The translations under genes and the position numbers were made by a program. This document shows, one piece after another, positions 8,922 to 16,682 of a DNA stretch of 64,000 nucleotides. Origin of the DNA: Halanaerobium polyolivorans (GTDB lineage: Bacteria; Bacillota; Halanaerobiia; Halanaerobiales; Halanaerobiaceae). The stretch spans positions 62,001 to 126,000 of the forward strand of contig NZ_JAJFAT010000005.1 of NCBI RefSeq assembly GCF_020711195.1. The letters are read 5' to 3'. The notes under the pieces are model-generated. The model saw only the letters and a list, made by a program, of their open reading frames with translations, was not told where the DNA came from and did no database searches. Position 1 is the stretch's first letter; each line of letters begins with the position of its first letter.

Positions 8922-8957
8922 CTTTATTATCTCCTATAATCTAATTTGTGAATTTAT

Positions 8958-10196
8958 TTATTGCCCAATTATTTTTTCCCATTCTTCTTCAATTATTGGG
9001 ATAAATTCAGCAGGCATCTCCGGCAAGCTATGACTATCAAGAACTTCTTGTTCTAATGTTGCCACTCCTAAGTCAATATTATCTACCTGCTGCTGTTCTT
9101 CTTCACTTAGTTTTTCATAACTAAACACTGGAAGATCTCCCCACTTTTGTGGATCAAATTTTTCTAACTGTGCTTCAAAACTAGTTAAAAAGTTTGCTCC
9201 AACCATTGCTGCAGCTTTATTAGGAGCGTTGAATGGAATAGCTAAAAAATGGGTGTTTGCAATAGTCCCATTTTCCAAAACAAAAGTCCTTACTGTTGCC
9301 GGGAAATTGCCTGATTCAATTTCACCTGAAGCTAATACAGTACTATAAGCCATTGTAGCCATTAACTCACCATCTACAAACATATTATTAAGCTGAGCTG
9401 TAGTAGCTGGATATGTCTCCCCTTCTCTCCACAAATAGGGTTTTAAATCTCTTAAATACTCCATGGCAGGTCTTATTTTTTCTCTTAATTCACTTTCACT
9501 TTCAATATTTTGATATTGTTCATGGCCACCAGTAACTTCATAAATAATATGTCTTAAAAACACACTACCTGTAAAATTAGGGGGGGCTGGATAAGTGAAC
9601 TGACCTGGATTATCTTTAATCCAATTTTCAAATTCTGCAAAAGTATAAGGTGGATTTTCTGTTCTAGCCTTATCATAAATAAATGTAAATTGAGCTTTAC
9701 CCCATGGTATTTCATAGCCATCAGTTGGATAACCAAAATCTCTAGTTATTTCATAAGAATCAGTATCCATGTACTTATGATAATTTGGAATTTGATCTAC
9801 AAAAGGACCAAATAAAAGATCATTATTCATAGCAGTTATAAAGTTCTCGCCATTGATCCACAGCAAATCTATACTTCCTGGGTCTCGATCAGCCTGTTTT
9901 TCAGCAAGTAGTTGGTTTAAATAATCATTTGGACCCATTGGAACTCTATTTAATTCTATATCATAAAGTTCTTTTAATCTTTGCGCTGCATAATTATCTA
10001 CCCACTGATTAATTCTTTCATCTCCACCCCACATATAAAAATTTAATTCCTGGCCTTGAGCTAGCTCTTCTATACTTTCCCAATCACTATCTAATAAATT
10101 TATTTCCTCTTGAGCACTATCCCCACCACAAGCACTTAAAATAAAAGTAGATATAATTAAAACAAAGAGCAAGATTAACATCTTCTTTTTATTCAT
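8958..10196 (-). CDS. ABC transporter substrate-binding lipoprotein (YnjB-like)
   Basis: 412 residues from the ATG at 10196, which has AGGAG ten bases upstream and places a signal peptide at the N terminus; the frame extends further upstream without a ribosome site. The lipobox LSAC puts the lipidated cysteine at residue 23. The mature part carries MWGGDERINQW, IDLLWINGENF, GYEIPWGKAQFTFIYD and TYPAPPNFTGSVF, blocks I recognise from the YnjB family (COG4134). The family is related to but distinct from polyamine and thiamine binders; its ligand is unknown. In a diderm this lipoprotein would sit in the periplasm, anchored to a membrane. Confidence 0.85.
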   Translation of the reverse strand: MNKKKMLILLFVLIISTFILSACGGDSAQEEINLLDSDWESIEELAQGQELNFYMWGGDERINQWVDNYAAQRLKELYDIELNRVPMGPNDYLNQLLAEKQADRDPGSIDLLWINGENFITAMNNDLLFGPFVDQIPNYHKYMDTDSYEITRDFGYPTDGYEIPWGKAQFTFIYDKARTENPPYTFAEFENWIKDNPGQFTYPAPPNFTGSVFLRHIIYEVTGGHEQYQNIESESELREKIRPAMEYLRDLKPYLWREGETYPATTAQLNNMFVDGELMATMAYSTVLASGEIESGNFPATVRTFVLENGTIANTHFLAIPFNAPNKAAAMVGANFLTSFEAQLEKFDPQKWGDLPVFSYEKLSEEEQQQVDNIDLGVATLEQEVLDSHSLPEMPAEFIPIIEEEWEKIIGQ

Positions 10197-10217
10197 AATA
10201 ATTTTCTCCTTTAGTAT

Positions 10218-10266
10218 AAAAAACACATTAATAGGACTATATATAAGTTCAATAGTCCCATTAATG
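10218..10266 (-). terminator. Hairpin plus T tract in the leader of the ynjB-like gene (attenuator-like)
   Basis: Arms 10226-10239 and 10253-10266 form a 14-pair stem in minus-strand RNA (one G.U pair; the same position is an A-C mismatch in plus-strand RNA). The stem is followed by TGTTTTTT. The ribosome site AAGGAG of the lipoprotein gene begins only a few bases after the T tract, leaving no room for a promoter between them. The hairpin therefore either reduces transcription from the upstream genes into the importer or acts as an attenuator. Confidence 0.75.
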
Positions 10267-10314
10267 TTTTTATACAATATTTTTATTTTACTAAAATAAA
10301 TCAATTATTATTTT

Positions 10315-11034
10315 TTACTTAGTTTTATTTTCATTTGCCTCTACTTCTACATCCTCAACCATATCAGACTTGTTAAGGAATTTAGGAATTAATGATATCA
10401 ATACAATTAATACACCAGCAATAGCAATATACATTAATATCTGCATAGGACTTTCTCCTCTAGCCAGTGCAGAAGCCATTAAAATATACGCGGTTGTACC
10501 TGGTATCATAGTAACCCAGGAAACAAAGAAATATAGTGGTAAACTGATATCTGTTAAACCATAAACATAGTTCTGAAGATTAAATGGAAAGACAGGTACT
10601 GATCTTGTTAAAAGCAGCATTCTCCAACCATTTTTTCTTACTCCATCATCTATCTTTTTCACATGTTCATTTTTTTCTTTCCAACCCTCAACTAAATCTC
10701 TAGCTGCATAACGACCAATCAAAAATGCAGCTGTTGCTCCAAGGGTTGAACCTAATGAAGCATAAATAATTGCAGGTAGTGGTTCAAATACAAGCCCACC
10801 TAAAATTGCAACTGGTAGTCCTGGTAAAAAGAATATACAGGCTGCTATCCACAGTCCTATATAAATTAATGGAGCCATTACTCCAAAGCCCTGTACCCAA
10901 TCCTGCAATAAATTAAGATTGTCACGACTAATATAGTCTGCTAAACCAAAATAATGGATTACAAAAGCTGCTACAGCTACTACAGCTACAGTAATTATAA
11001 GTTTCTTCTTGTTTTTCTTCTTTTCTTCTGCCAT
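10315..11034 (-). CDS. TVP38/TMEM64 (VTT domain, YdjX/YdjZ-like) membrane protein
   Basis: 239 residues. A lysine-rich N terminus leads into a first helix (about 13-30), followed by the conserved VTT core with FLPGLPVAILGGLVFEPLPA and GSTLGATAAFLIGRYAARD, and RSVPVFPFNLQNYVYGLT. The last helix ends near residue 225. E. coli YdjX and YdjZ of this family lie in the same operon as ynjA-F. Eukaryotic VTT proteins are lipid scramblases; bacterial members are poorly characterised. The gene follows the Fe-S protein gene by 18 bases and precedes the attenuator-like hairpin. Confidence 0.85.
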   Translation of the reverse strand: MAEEKKKNKKKLIITVAVVAVAAFVIHYFGLADYISRDNLNLLQDWVQGFGVMAPLIYIGLWIAACIFFLPGLPVAILGGLVFEPLPAIIYASLGSTLGATAAFLIGRYAARDLVEGWKEKNEHVKKIDDGVRKNGWRMLLLTRSVPVFPFNLQNYVYGLTDISLPLYFFVSWVTMIPGTTAYILMASALARGESPMQILMYIAIAGVLIVLISLIPKFLNKSDMVEDVEVEANENKTK

Positions 11035-11052
11035 TTCTTTAAATTTCCCCCT

Positions 11053-11829
11053 TTAGGATAATACTTCTTGAATTTTCTTCTTAGTTTTATAGCGATTTAC
11101 CCAACTAGCTACCGAACCTTCTAAATCAGGAAAATCAGATTCAGAAGTCCATACATCCCCAAATATCAAATCTAAAATATGGACTGCTTTTTTACCGCCT
11201 TTATACATTGAAGCTCTACAAGCAGCACAATAAGTTACCAAATAGTCAGTTTCAAATTCATCTGTCCTTTTTTCCATGATTTGTTGAGCTAAATCTGGAT
11301 TTGCCGGAACAACCATTCCTCCAAAACCACAGCACCTGGTGTCTCCCTTAGTGTGAGGTGGTTCTTCTGTATTATATCCAAGCTGCTCAATAATCCAACG
11401 AATACCTTCATGAATATCATCTCTATCTCTTGTAGAACAAGAGTCATGAACACCAAATGTTATATCACTATCTTTCGCCTTACCTACAGTTCCTTCTGGC
11501 ATACCGATTTCAGGCATTAGAGCCCAAAGAGAACGAACATTCTGTTCTGGACTACTAGCAGACATTGTTAAATAACATGACTGACAGGCAACAATAATTT
11601 CATCAGCACCTAATGCATCAATTTCTTTTTGTAAGCCTGCATAACGTTCTTTGAACTCATCATATTGGCCTAATGCTTTAGTTGGTTTACCACAGCATTT
11701 TAAAATTGCACCAGTACCAGGTAATTTATTTTTTAGATATTTTATTGTTTTTTCTACTAATTCAGGATTATATGAAGATAAACTACAACCTGGAATAAAT
11801 ACCCTTTTTGTTTTAGTTTTTGCTTTCAT
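11053..11829 (-). CDS. Fe-S protein with two CCG (HdrB/HdrD-like) cysteine-rich domains
   Basis: 258 residues with two complete CCG modules. The first has C15, C45-C46 and C82-x2-C85; the second has C131, C166-C167 and C201-x2-C204. This CX(n)CCX(n)CXXC pattern binds the unusual [4Fe-4S] clusters that reduce heterodisulfides in HdrB, and occurs in GlpC, LutA and related redox proteins. Its start overlaps the stop of the upstream flavoprotein gene by one base (TAATG), so the two are translationally coupled. I infer a flavin-to-ferredoxin-to-CCG electron path acting on a disulfide- or persulfide-like substrate. No membrane segment is present. Confidence 0.85.
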   Translation of the reverse strand: MKAKTKTKRVFIPGCSLSSYNPELVEKTIKYLKNKLPGTGAILKCCGKPTKALGQYDEFKERYAGLQKEIDALGADEIIVACQSCYLTMSASSPEQNVRSLWALMPEIGMPEGTVGKAKDSDITFGVHDSCSTRDRDDIHEGIRWIIEQLGYNTEEPPHTKGDTRCCGFGGMVVPANPDLAQQIMEKRTDEFETDYLVTYCAACRASMYKGGKKAVHILDLIFGDVWTSESDFPDLEGSVASWVNRYKTKKKIQEVLS

Positions 11830-13607
11830 TATTTAGAGTCCTCCTCTTTATCAGAAGCCGGTTGACTAGTTGTAAAGAATTTAGAAAATCCTAATCTTTG
11901 ATGCCATTTAATAGCCTTATGGCCTTTAATAGGTGATTCACCATTATTTTCTTTAACGGCCAGTTTTCTTAAATCCATAAAACGATCTTTTAGCTCAAAT
12001 TCCTTAGGACAAACCAAAGTACATTGACTACACATATTACAAGAATAATATACTAAAGGATCTATTCCTACATCCTTAACTTCCTGGAATAAAGCTTTTG
12101 GTGAGTCACAATATTTTTCTAACATCAAACAGTCTTTAATACATTCTTTACATTCACACTCTAAACAACGGAGTGCTTCACCTTTAGCCTCAGCAATATT
12201 AAATCCTAATTCTACCTCATCAAAATTATTTTTTCTTTCTTCTACATCAATCATGCGCATATCTACTCTGCGTCTGACAGGCTCTTCTGGATCAATTTCT
12301 TTTTCTAGCTTGCTCTCATAAGCACCTTCATTTTCGCGATTTTCAAATAAATCTTCGTCTTTTAAATATCTATCAATAGAAATTGCAGCTTTTCTACCAT
12401 GAGACATTGCTTCAACAGCTAAAAGAGGAGTTCCTTTACAATCTCCACCAACAAAAACATTTTCAGTTTCTGACTGTAGGGTTATCTCATCAGTCTCATT
12501 AAGCTCAACATCTTCAGCTTCAACAAAAGAATCTTCTGCTCTCTGTCCTATAGCAAATATTACTGTATCTGCTTCAAGTTCTCTTATAGTTTCTTCACAG
12601 TAGGCAGGATTGAAATTACCTTCATTATCAAAAACTTGTTCACATTTTTTGAAGCTAATTCCCTCAACTTTATCTTCACCCATGATCTCTTTTGGTCCCC
12701 AACCAGGGTTCATTATTATTCCTTCTTCTTCTGCATCTTCTATTTCCCAGGAGTGAGCAGGTATTTGATTACCACTTTCCAGACATGCAACATTTATTTC
12801 TTCTGCTCCTAGTCTCCAGGCAGTCCGGGCAACATCCATTGCAACATTTCCACCACCAATTACTACTATCTTTTTACCCATTTCTACTTCATTACCTAAA
12901 GCAGCATCACGTAAAAAGTCAGCACCAATTAATACACCATCTAGATCTGCTCCATCTATAGGTATCATAATACCCTTATGAGCACCTGCTGCAACATAAA
13001 CTGCATCAAAATCTTCTTTTAGTTGAGCAAATTCAATATCTTTGCCAACTTCGGTATTGAGATGAGTCTCTACACCAAGTTTATCTAAAATACTATATTC
13101 ATAATCAATAATATCATGAGGTAAACGATAAGCTGGAATACCAAATCTAAGCATTCCTCCTACCTCGGGAAGTTTTTCATAAATACTTACCTGATGTCCT
13201 TCTTTTTGTAAATGATAAGCTGCAACTGCTCCTGAAGGACCAGCACCAATAACTGCAACTTTTTTACCGGTTTCTGCTTTACGACTTAAATCCCAGTCTG
13301 CAGGATCATCTGCCATATCAGCAGCAAAACGTTTTAAATTCTTAATTGAAAGAGCCTCTTCAAGCTCTCCTCTTTTGCACTCTTCTTCACAAGGGTGAGC
13401 ACAAACTCTCCCTAAAACACCAGGAAAAATAGTTTTCTCTCTAATAAGTCTAATAGCCTCTTTGTATTTGCCATCTCTTATTAAAGTAATATAACCCTGG
13501 ACATCAATATCCAATGGACATCTCGCTTGACAATATGGTGGTTCATCTGCCAAACAATCATCAATAACTTCATTCATTTCATTAAGCACTTTTTCTGTTA
13601 ACTGCAC
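11829..13607 (-). CDS. GltD-like FAD/NAD(P) oxidoreductase fused to a C-terminal HdrC-like ferredoxin domain
   Basis: 592 residues from a GTG preceded by AAGGAGG. Domain order: N-terminal Fe-S helical domain with C18, C26, C30, C69, C73, C77 (dihydroprymidine dehydrogenase/GltD type); FAD site VAVIGAGPSG (about 116); NAD(P) site VVIGGGNVAMD (about 257); FAD-closing FVGGDCKGTPLLAVEAMSHG; then about 120 extra residues. These hold CLECECKECIKDC (near 480) and CNMCSQCTLVCP (near 521-533), resembling HdrC. Plain GltD is about 450-490 residues and lacks this tail. Coupling to a CCG protein supports an NAD(P)H-driven Hdr-like reductase (inference). Confidence 0.85.
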   Translation of the reverse strand: MQLTEKVLNEMNEVIDDCLADEPPYCQARCPLDIDVQGYITLIRDGKYKEAIRLIREKTIFPGVLGRVCAHPCEEECKRGELEEALSIKNLKRFAADMADDPADWDLSRKAETGKKVAVIGAGPSGAVAAYHLQKEGHQVSIYEKLPEVGGMLRFGIPAYRLPHDIIDYEYSILDKLGVETHLNTEVGKDIEFAQLKEDFDAVYVAAGAHKGIMIPIDGADLDGVLIGADFLRDAALGNEVEMGKKIVVIGGGNVAMDVARTAWRLGAEEINVACLESGNQIPAHSWEIEDAEEEGIIMNPGWGPKEIMGEDKVEGISFKKCEQVFDNEGNFNPAYCEETIRELEADTVIFAIGQRAEDSFVEAEDVELNETDEITLQSETENVFVGGDCKGTPLLAVEAMSHGRKAAISIDRYLKDEDLFENRENEGAYESKLEKEIDPEEPVRRRVDMRMIDVEERKNNFDEVELGFNIAEAKGEALRCLECECKECIKDCLMLEKYCDSPKALFQEVKDVGIDPLVYYSCNMCSQCTLVCPKEFELKDRFMDLRKLAVKENNGESPIKGHKAIKWHQRLGFSKFFTTSQPASDKEEDSK

Positions 13608-13680
13608 TAAATGACCTCCTTATTAGTGTATGATATACTTTTCACAATTAAAATTAAAAAAATATTATAATCTATATATA

Positions 13681-13709
13681 ATTATAGACCCTGAGTTATA
13701 CTTTGTCTT
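13681..13709 (-). promoter_or_regulatory. Candidate promoter for the flavoprotein-led operon
   Basis: On the minus strand AAGACA (13704-13709), 17 bases, TATAAT (13681-13686). The -35 is imperfect. It lies 74 bases before the GTG of the GltD-like gene, in the A/T-rich gap 13608-13760 that separates it from the YedE/TusA genes. Confidence 0.45.
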
Positions 13710-13760
13710 TATAATATATATATAAAAAGAAAGTATTTTTTTGTATTTATATACAAAAGA

Positions 13761-14309
13761 TTAATAATTTATTAATTTGATTAATACTTTACTCCCAAAA
13801 TAGATTCCTAAAATTATAAAGGGAAGATAAAGCCATCCATTTAAAGCTAAAGAGGCCAGTGCAGTGTACAAACCACCAATATTACAGCCAATAGCTATTC
13901 GAGCTCCATAACCCATTAACCAACCACCAATCAGGACTGTGATAATTTGTTTTTTGTTCTTAATTTTTTTTAATTTAAACTGTCCTGCTAAAAGAATGGC
14001 AATTAAAGCTCCAATAATTATGCCCAAATTTGACCAACTATTATTATCAAGCCACGGTAGATTATATTGGTAGTACTGCCAGGCTTCCCAAGTCTCAACA
14101 TTGACTCCAAACAAAGATATTATCCAGGCTCCCAATCTTGCAAAGCCACTTGTGATTGACCAAATTTCACCTGAAATAGCAAAATATATAATATTAACAA
14201 CAGCAAGCAGTACTCCACCAAACCAATAGGGCCAAGGCTTCTTAAATAATATATTCCATGTGCTTACTCTTTTTTCAGTTAGTTTTTGTAATAGTGATTT
14301 GCCATTCAC
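13761..14309 (-). CDS. YeeE/YedE family transporter, second half
   Basis: 182 residues from GTG 14309, preferred because GAGGTGG lies just upstream; an ATG at 14339 in the same frame would overlap the TusA gene further. About four membrane helices carry the family block GARIAIGCNIGGLYTALA (near 140-157) with its conserved cysteine. YeeE/YedE proteins (for example TsuA) import thiosulfate by passing it between cysteines in the channel; full proteins are near 330-400 residues. Here the protein is split in two genes with a TusA-like gene between. This half overlaps the end of that gene by 35 bases. Confidence 0.8.
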   Translation of the reverse strand: MNGKSLLQKLTEKRVSTWNILFKKPWPYWFGGVLLAVVNIIYFAISGEIWSITSGFARLGAWIISLFGVNVETWEAWQYYQYNLPWLDNNSWSNLGIIIGALIAILLAGQFKLKKIKNKKQIITVLIGGWLMGYGARIAIGCNIGGLYTALASLALNGWLYLPFIILGIYFGSKVLIKLINY

Positions 14310-14499
14310 CAAAATCCACCTCTTCAGTTTCAACTTCATAGTTTTTTTTGCGAGCCCATTCTGGAATATTAGTCATTGAACAGGTATGATCTAATTCTAT
14401 AAATAACTTATCACCAATTTTTAATTTATTCATTTCTTTTTCTGTTTTTATTAAAGGAAGAGGACACGGCTCCCCCGTACAATCTAAGTATTTATCCAC
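14275..14499 (-). CDS. TusA-like sulfurtransferase (YeeD/TsuB type)
   Basis: 74 residues, full length for the SirA/TusA/YeeD fold. The start LDCTGEPCPLPLIKTEKEM contains the CPxP motif whose cysteine (about residue 12) carries the sulfane sulfur. The GTG start is preceded by AGGAGG at 11 bases. It lies between the two halves of the YedE transporter. In characterised systems a TusA-like protein (TsuB, YeeD) handles the thiosulfate brought in by YeeE, so co-translation fits a relay from importer to acceptor. Confidence 0.9.
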   Translation of the reverse strand: MDKYLDCTGEPCPLPLIKTEKEMNKLKIGDKLFIELDHTCSMTNIPEWARKKNYEVETEEVDFGEWQITITKTN

Positions 14500-14523
14500 T
14501 TTACATAATTCCTCCTCTTCTAC

Positions 14524-15162
14524 TTAAAATTTATGCTTTTCCCACCAATAGCTGAGCAAATATAATAAAAGCAAAAATATTATTTGTAAAGCTAAAGCAT
14601 TTCCCCAACCCAAAAGTTGAGGTAAATGAGTGCTTTTTTGACTTCTAATTAATTGATACCAGAAAGAGGCATCATAACTGCCATGTACAGAGCCAGCAAT
14701 AAAACCAACTATAACTATCCACTGCAATTTGTAACCCTCTCCAAGTCTGATCAGAGTCCCTGAAGCACAACCACCACTTACTGCAGCTCCCAGGCCAAAA
14801 ATAAAAGCTCCTATAGGGATATGCCATCCTAAGGGAACAAATTTGCCTTCTATCGGCAAACCACCAAGCTGCTGTTGATACTGTATATAGGCAAAGCCAA
14901 TAGTTATAATAATAGTAGATAATATTAAGGCTCTACTTAGTTTTGTTAATCCGAACAAAAAAGGATCTCTTAATGCAGCAGTAAAACATATTCTAGAACG
15001 CTGCAAAATAAAACCAACTATTAGACCAAAAGCCCAGCTTGTAGCGAGATTGATTTCTACACTATTATTTAAATATAAATAAATATAGATAGAAAAAATT
15101 ATAATAATTAAAGCAAAGATCAGCTGCCAATTACTTTTTTGTCTGAACTCCTGCCGTTTCAT
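14524..15162 (-). CDS. YeeE/YedE family transporter, first half
   Basis: 212 residues with about five membrane helices. Two family cysteine sites are visible: LQRSRICFTAALRDP (near 54-68) and LGAAVSGGCASGTLIRLGEG (near 123-142). The ATG follows GAGGGG and directly abuts the stop of the regulator fragment upstream. With 13761-14309 it makes up one complete YedE-type channel of about 390 residues. Because both halves keep their cysteine sites and good ribosome sites, I read this as a genuine two-subunit form and not as decay. Confidence 0.8.
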   Translation of the reverse strand: MKRQEFRQKSNWQLIFALIIIIFSIYIYLYLNNSVEINLATSWAFGLIVGFILQRSRICFTAALRDPFLFGLTKLSRALILSTIIITIGFAYIQYQQQLGGLPIEGKFVPLGWHIPIGAFIFGLGAAVSGGCASGTLIRLGEGYKLQWIVIVGFIAGSVHGSYDASFWYQLIRSQKSTHLPQLLGWGNALALQIIFLLLLYLLSYWWEKHKF

Positions 15163-15630
15163 TTATTTATTCCCCTCAATATGATAATTAAATTTTTCGC
15201 TACTTATAATAAATTTATATATTTTATAAGCAATAGTTAAATTTAATTTATCATCAAAACTATCAAAATCAAGTCCAAGTATTTCTTGAATTTGTTTTAT
15301 TCTATAACGCATAGTATTAGGATGAATGCTTAATCGCTCAGAAGATATATTAATATCCCCATCTTCTTCTAGGAAAACCTCGAGTGTTTCTAACCATTCA
15401 TTATCTTTTTCACGAGAGTACTTTATCAATTCATTTAAATATTCATTCGCAAAATTAAACAATTCCTTTTTATCAATATTCCAAAGCAATCTTAAAACTC
15501 CAAGTTCTTCATAAAAAACTATATTTTTTTCCTGCTCAGTATTTTCTAAAAAATCGAGTGTATAAATTGCTTTTTTAAAACTATCTGCTATTTCTCTACA
15601 GTCTGTAGAATATAAACCTCCAGCAGCCAT
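15163..15630 (-). CDS. PucR/CdaR-type regulator, C-terminal part with helix-turn-helix (downstream of an in-frame stop)
   Basis: 155 residues beginning at an ATG with no ribosome site. It holds the conserved PucR C-terminal block: FYEELGVLRLLWN, LETLEVFLEEDGDI and the helix-turn-helix LSIHPNTMRYRIKQIQEILG (about 99-118). It continues the upstream fragment in the same frame after one TAA at 15643-15645: removing that stop gives an uninterrupted protein of about 432 residues. It is either the dead end of a broken regulator gene, or made by readthrough or reinitiation. The stop of this part touches the ATG of the YedE first half, so the regulator belongs to the same transcript. Confidence 0.8.
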   Translation of the reverse strand: MAAGGLYSTDCREIADSFKKAIYTLDFLENTEQEKNIVFYEELGVLRLLWNIDKKELFNFANEYLNELIKYSREKDNEWLETLEVFLEEDGDINISSERLSIHPNTMRYRIKQIQEILGLDFDSFDDKLNLTIAYKIYKFIISSEKFNYHIEGNK

Positions 15631-15642
15631 TATATCAATTTT

Positions 15643-16461
15643 TTAAAAGGCTTTTTGGATTTTATTATAAATTAACTCTATATCTTTTTTTAGTTTTTCT
15701 GTCTTAGATATATAATTTATCAATAAAACTATATCTTTCTCATAAGAAAAAATAATATATTTTTCTTTAATATGGGTTCTAATAATCCGATGCAAATATC
15801 TAATAATCTGTTCTTCGAGTTCATAATAATAAAGTGTAGTTCCTTTATTGTTTTCAGAATATATTTTCGAGAAATCAATTCTTAAAGTATATAATTGATA
15901 GGGCAAACTCAAATCCCAACCAGCAAGTTCACCTCTTTTAATTAATTCTTCTTTTGATTTAACCCTTCCCCCTACCAAATCTTCTATTAATTCACTATTA
16001 CATTTTTGAGCAAGGCGCTGGACAATATAATTTTGATGAAGTTTTAAAGAAAAGGCATAAGCAGCCTGTAAAATAGCTATACAGGCATCTTTTTCTAATT
16101 TATTTTCTTCTAAAATAACTAAAAAACCAAGTGTTTCCTCATTATGGCTCAATTTAACCTGAACCTCTCTTACTTCTTTGCCCTGCCAATCATAAATCAC
16201 TCTTTTGATCAAAATATCATATTCACAAAATATTTCTTCACTTGCTTTAATCTCTTTTTCTTCTAAATAATTATAAAATTCTTTATCAGCTTTAAGAGCT
16301 TTGGTAATATATATAGTATCATCCTGATATTTGTCTAATAAAAATACAGGATTATCAACTTCTTCAATCAGAGCATTACATAGAGTTTGTAAACCACCAT
16401 CATTTAGTAAAATCTTTTGATATTTCTGCTGTAAAGACAATATTTTTTCTTCTCTATTCAA
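15643..16461 (-). CDS. PucR/CdaR-type regulator, N-terminal sensor part (ends at an in-frame stop)
   Basis: 272 residues from a TTG preceded by AGGAGGG. The first 150 residues look like the PucR-family N-terminal ligand region (NPVFLLDKYQDDTIYI, LGFLVILEENKL); residues 155-270 correspond to the GGDEF-like middle region. The protein lacks the DNA-binding helix-turn-helix, which is encoded immediately after the TAA in the same frame (15163-15630). Such regulators usually control an adjacent catabolic or transport operon, here the YedE/TusA genes. Whether the stop is real in the living strain needs checking; codon use on both sides is the same. Confidence 0.75.
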   Translation of the reverse strand: MNREEKILSLQQKYQKILLNDGGLQTLCNALIEEVDNPVFLLDKYQDDTIYITKALKADKEFYNYLEEKEIKASEEIFCEYDILIKRVIYDWQGKEVREVQVKLSHNEETLGFLVILEENKLEKDACIAILQAAYAFSLKLHQNYIVQRLAQKCNSELIEDLVGGRVKSKEELIKRGELAGWDLSLPYQLYTLRIDFSKIYSENNKGTTLYYYELEEQIIRYLHRIIRTHIKEKYIIFSYEKDIVLLINYISKTEKLKKDIELIYNKIQKAF

Positions 16462-16576
16462 TGCAAATTCCCTCCTTTAGTGCTTATTATATCATGCATT
16501 AATTTACTTCTCTACTATTTATTTAAATAACCCTGCAGGGAAAGTAAAGAAGGAGATTTGCAAAAATTAAAAGAAG

Positions 16577-16648
16577 AGAGCATTTATTCTTCCCTGATTT
16601 TATATCCTCATAAGTTGGATATATTTAATCCGGAAGAACAAATGCTCT
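16577..16648 (-). terminator. Large nested hairpin after the rhodanese gene
   Basis: The 221-base gap 16462-16682 holds a 17-base inverted repeat, AGAGCATTTATTCTTCC (16577-16593) and its partner at 16632-16648. It closes perfectly in minus-strand RNA with one G.U pair; in plus-strand RNA that position is a mismatch. An inner stem, TATATCC/GGATATA (16601-16623), nests inside. A T-rich stretch follows on the minus strand. It starts 35 bases after the rhodanese stop, so it is most simply its terminator, though larger than the other terminators here. Confidence 0.65.
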
Positions 16649-16682
16649 TTTATAATTATTTAACTTTATATTTCAATCAAAT

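Noticed and set aside
12692-12961. 89-codon plus-strand frame opposite the GltD-like gene
   Set aside because: Composed of Leu/His/Phe runs with no ribosome site; antisense shadow of a conserved protein.
13730-13760. TTTTGTAT / ATACAAAA hairpin after the second YedE half
   Set aside because: Short, purely A/T stem without a T tract on the minus strand; too weak to call a terminator.
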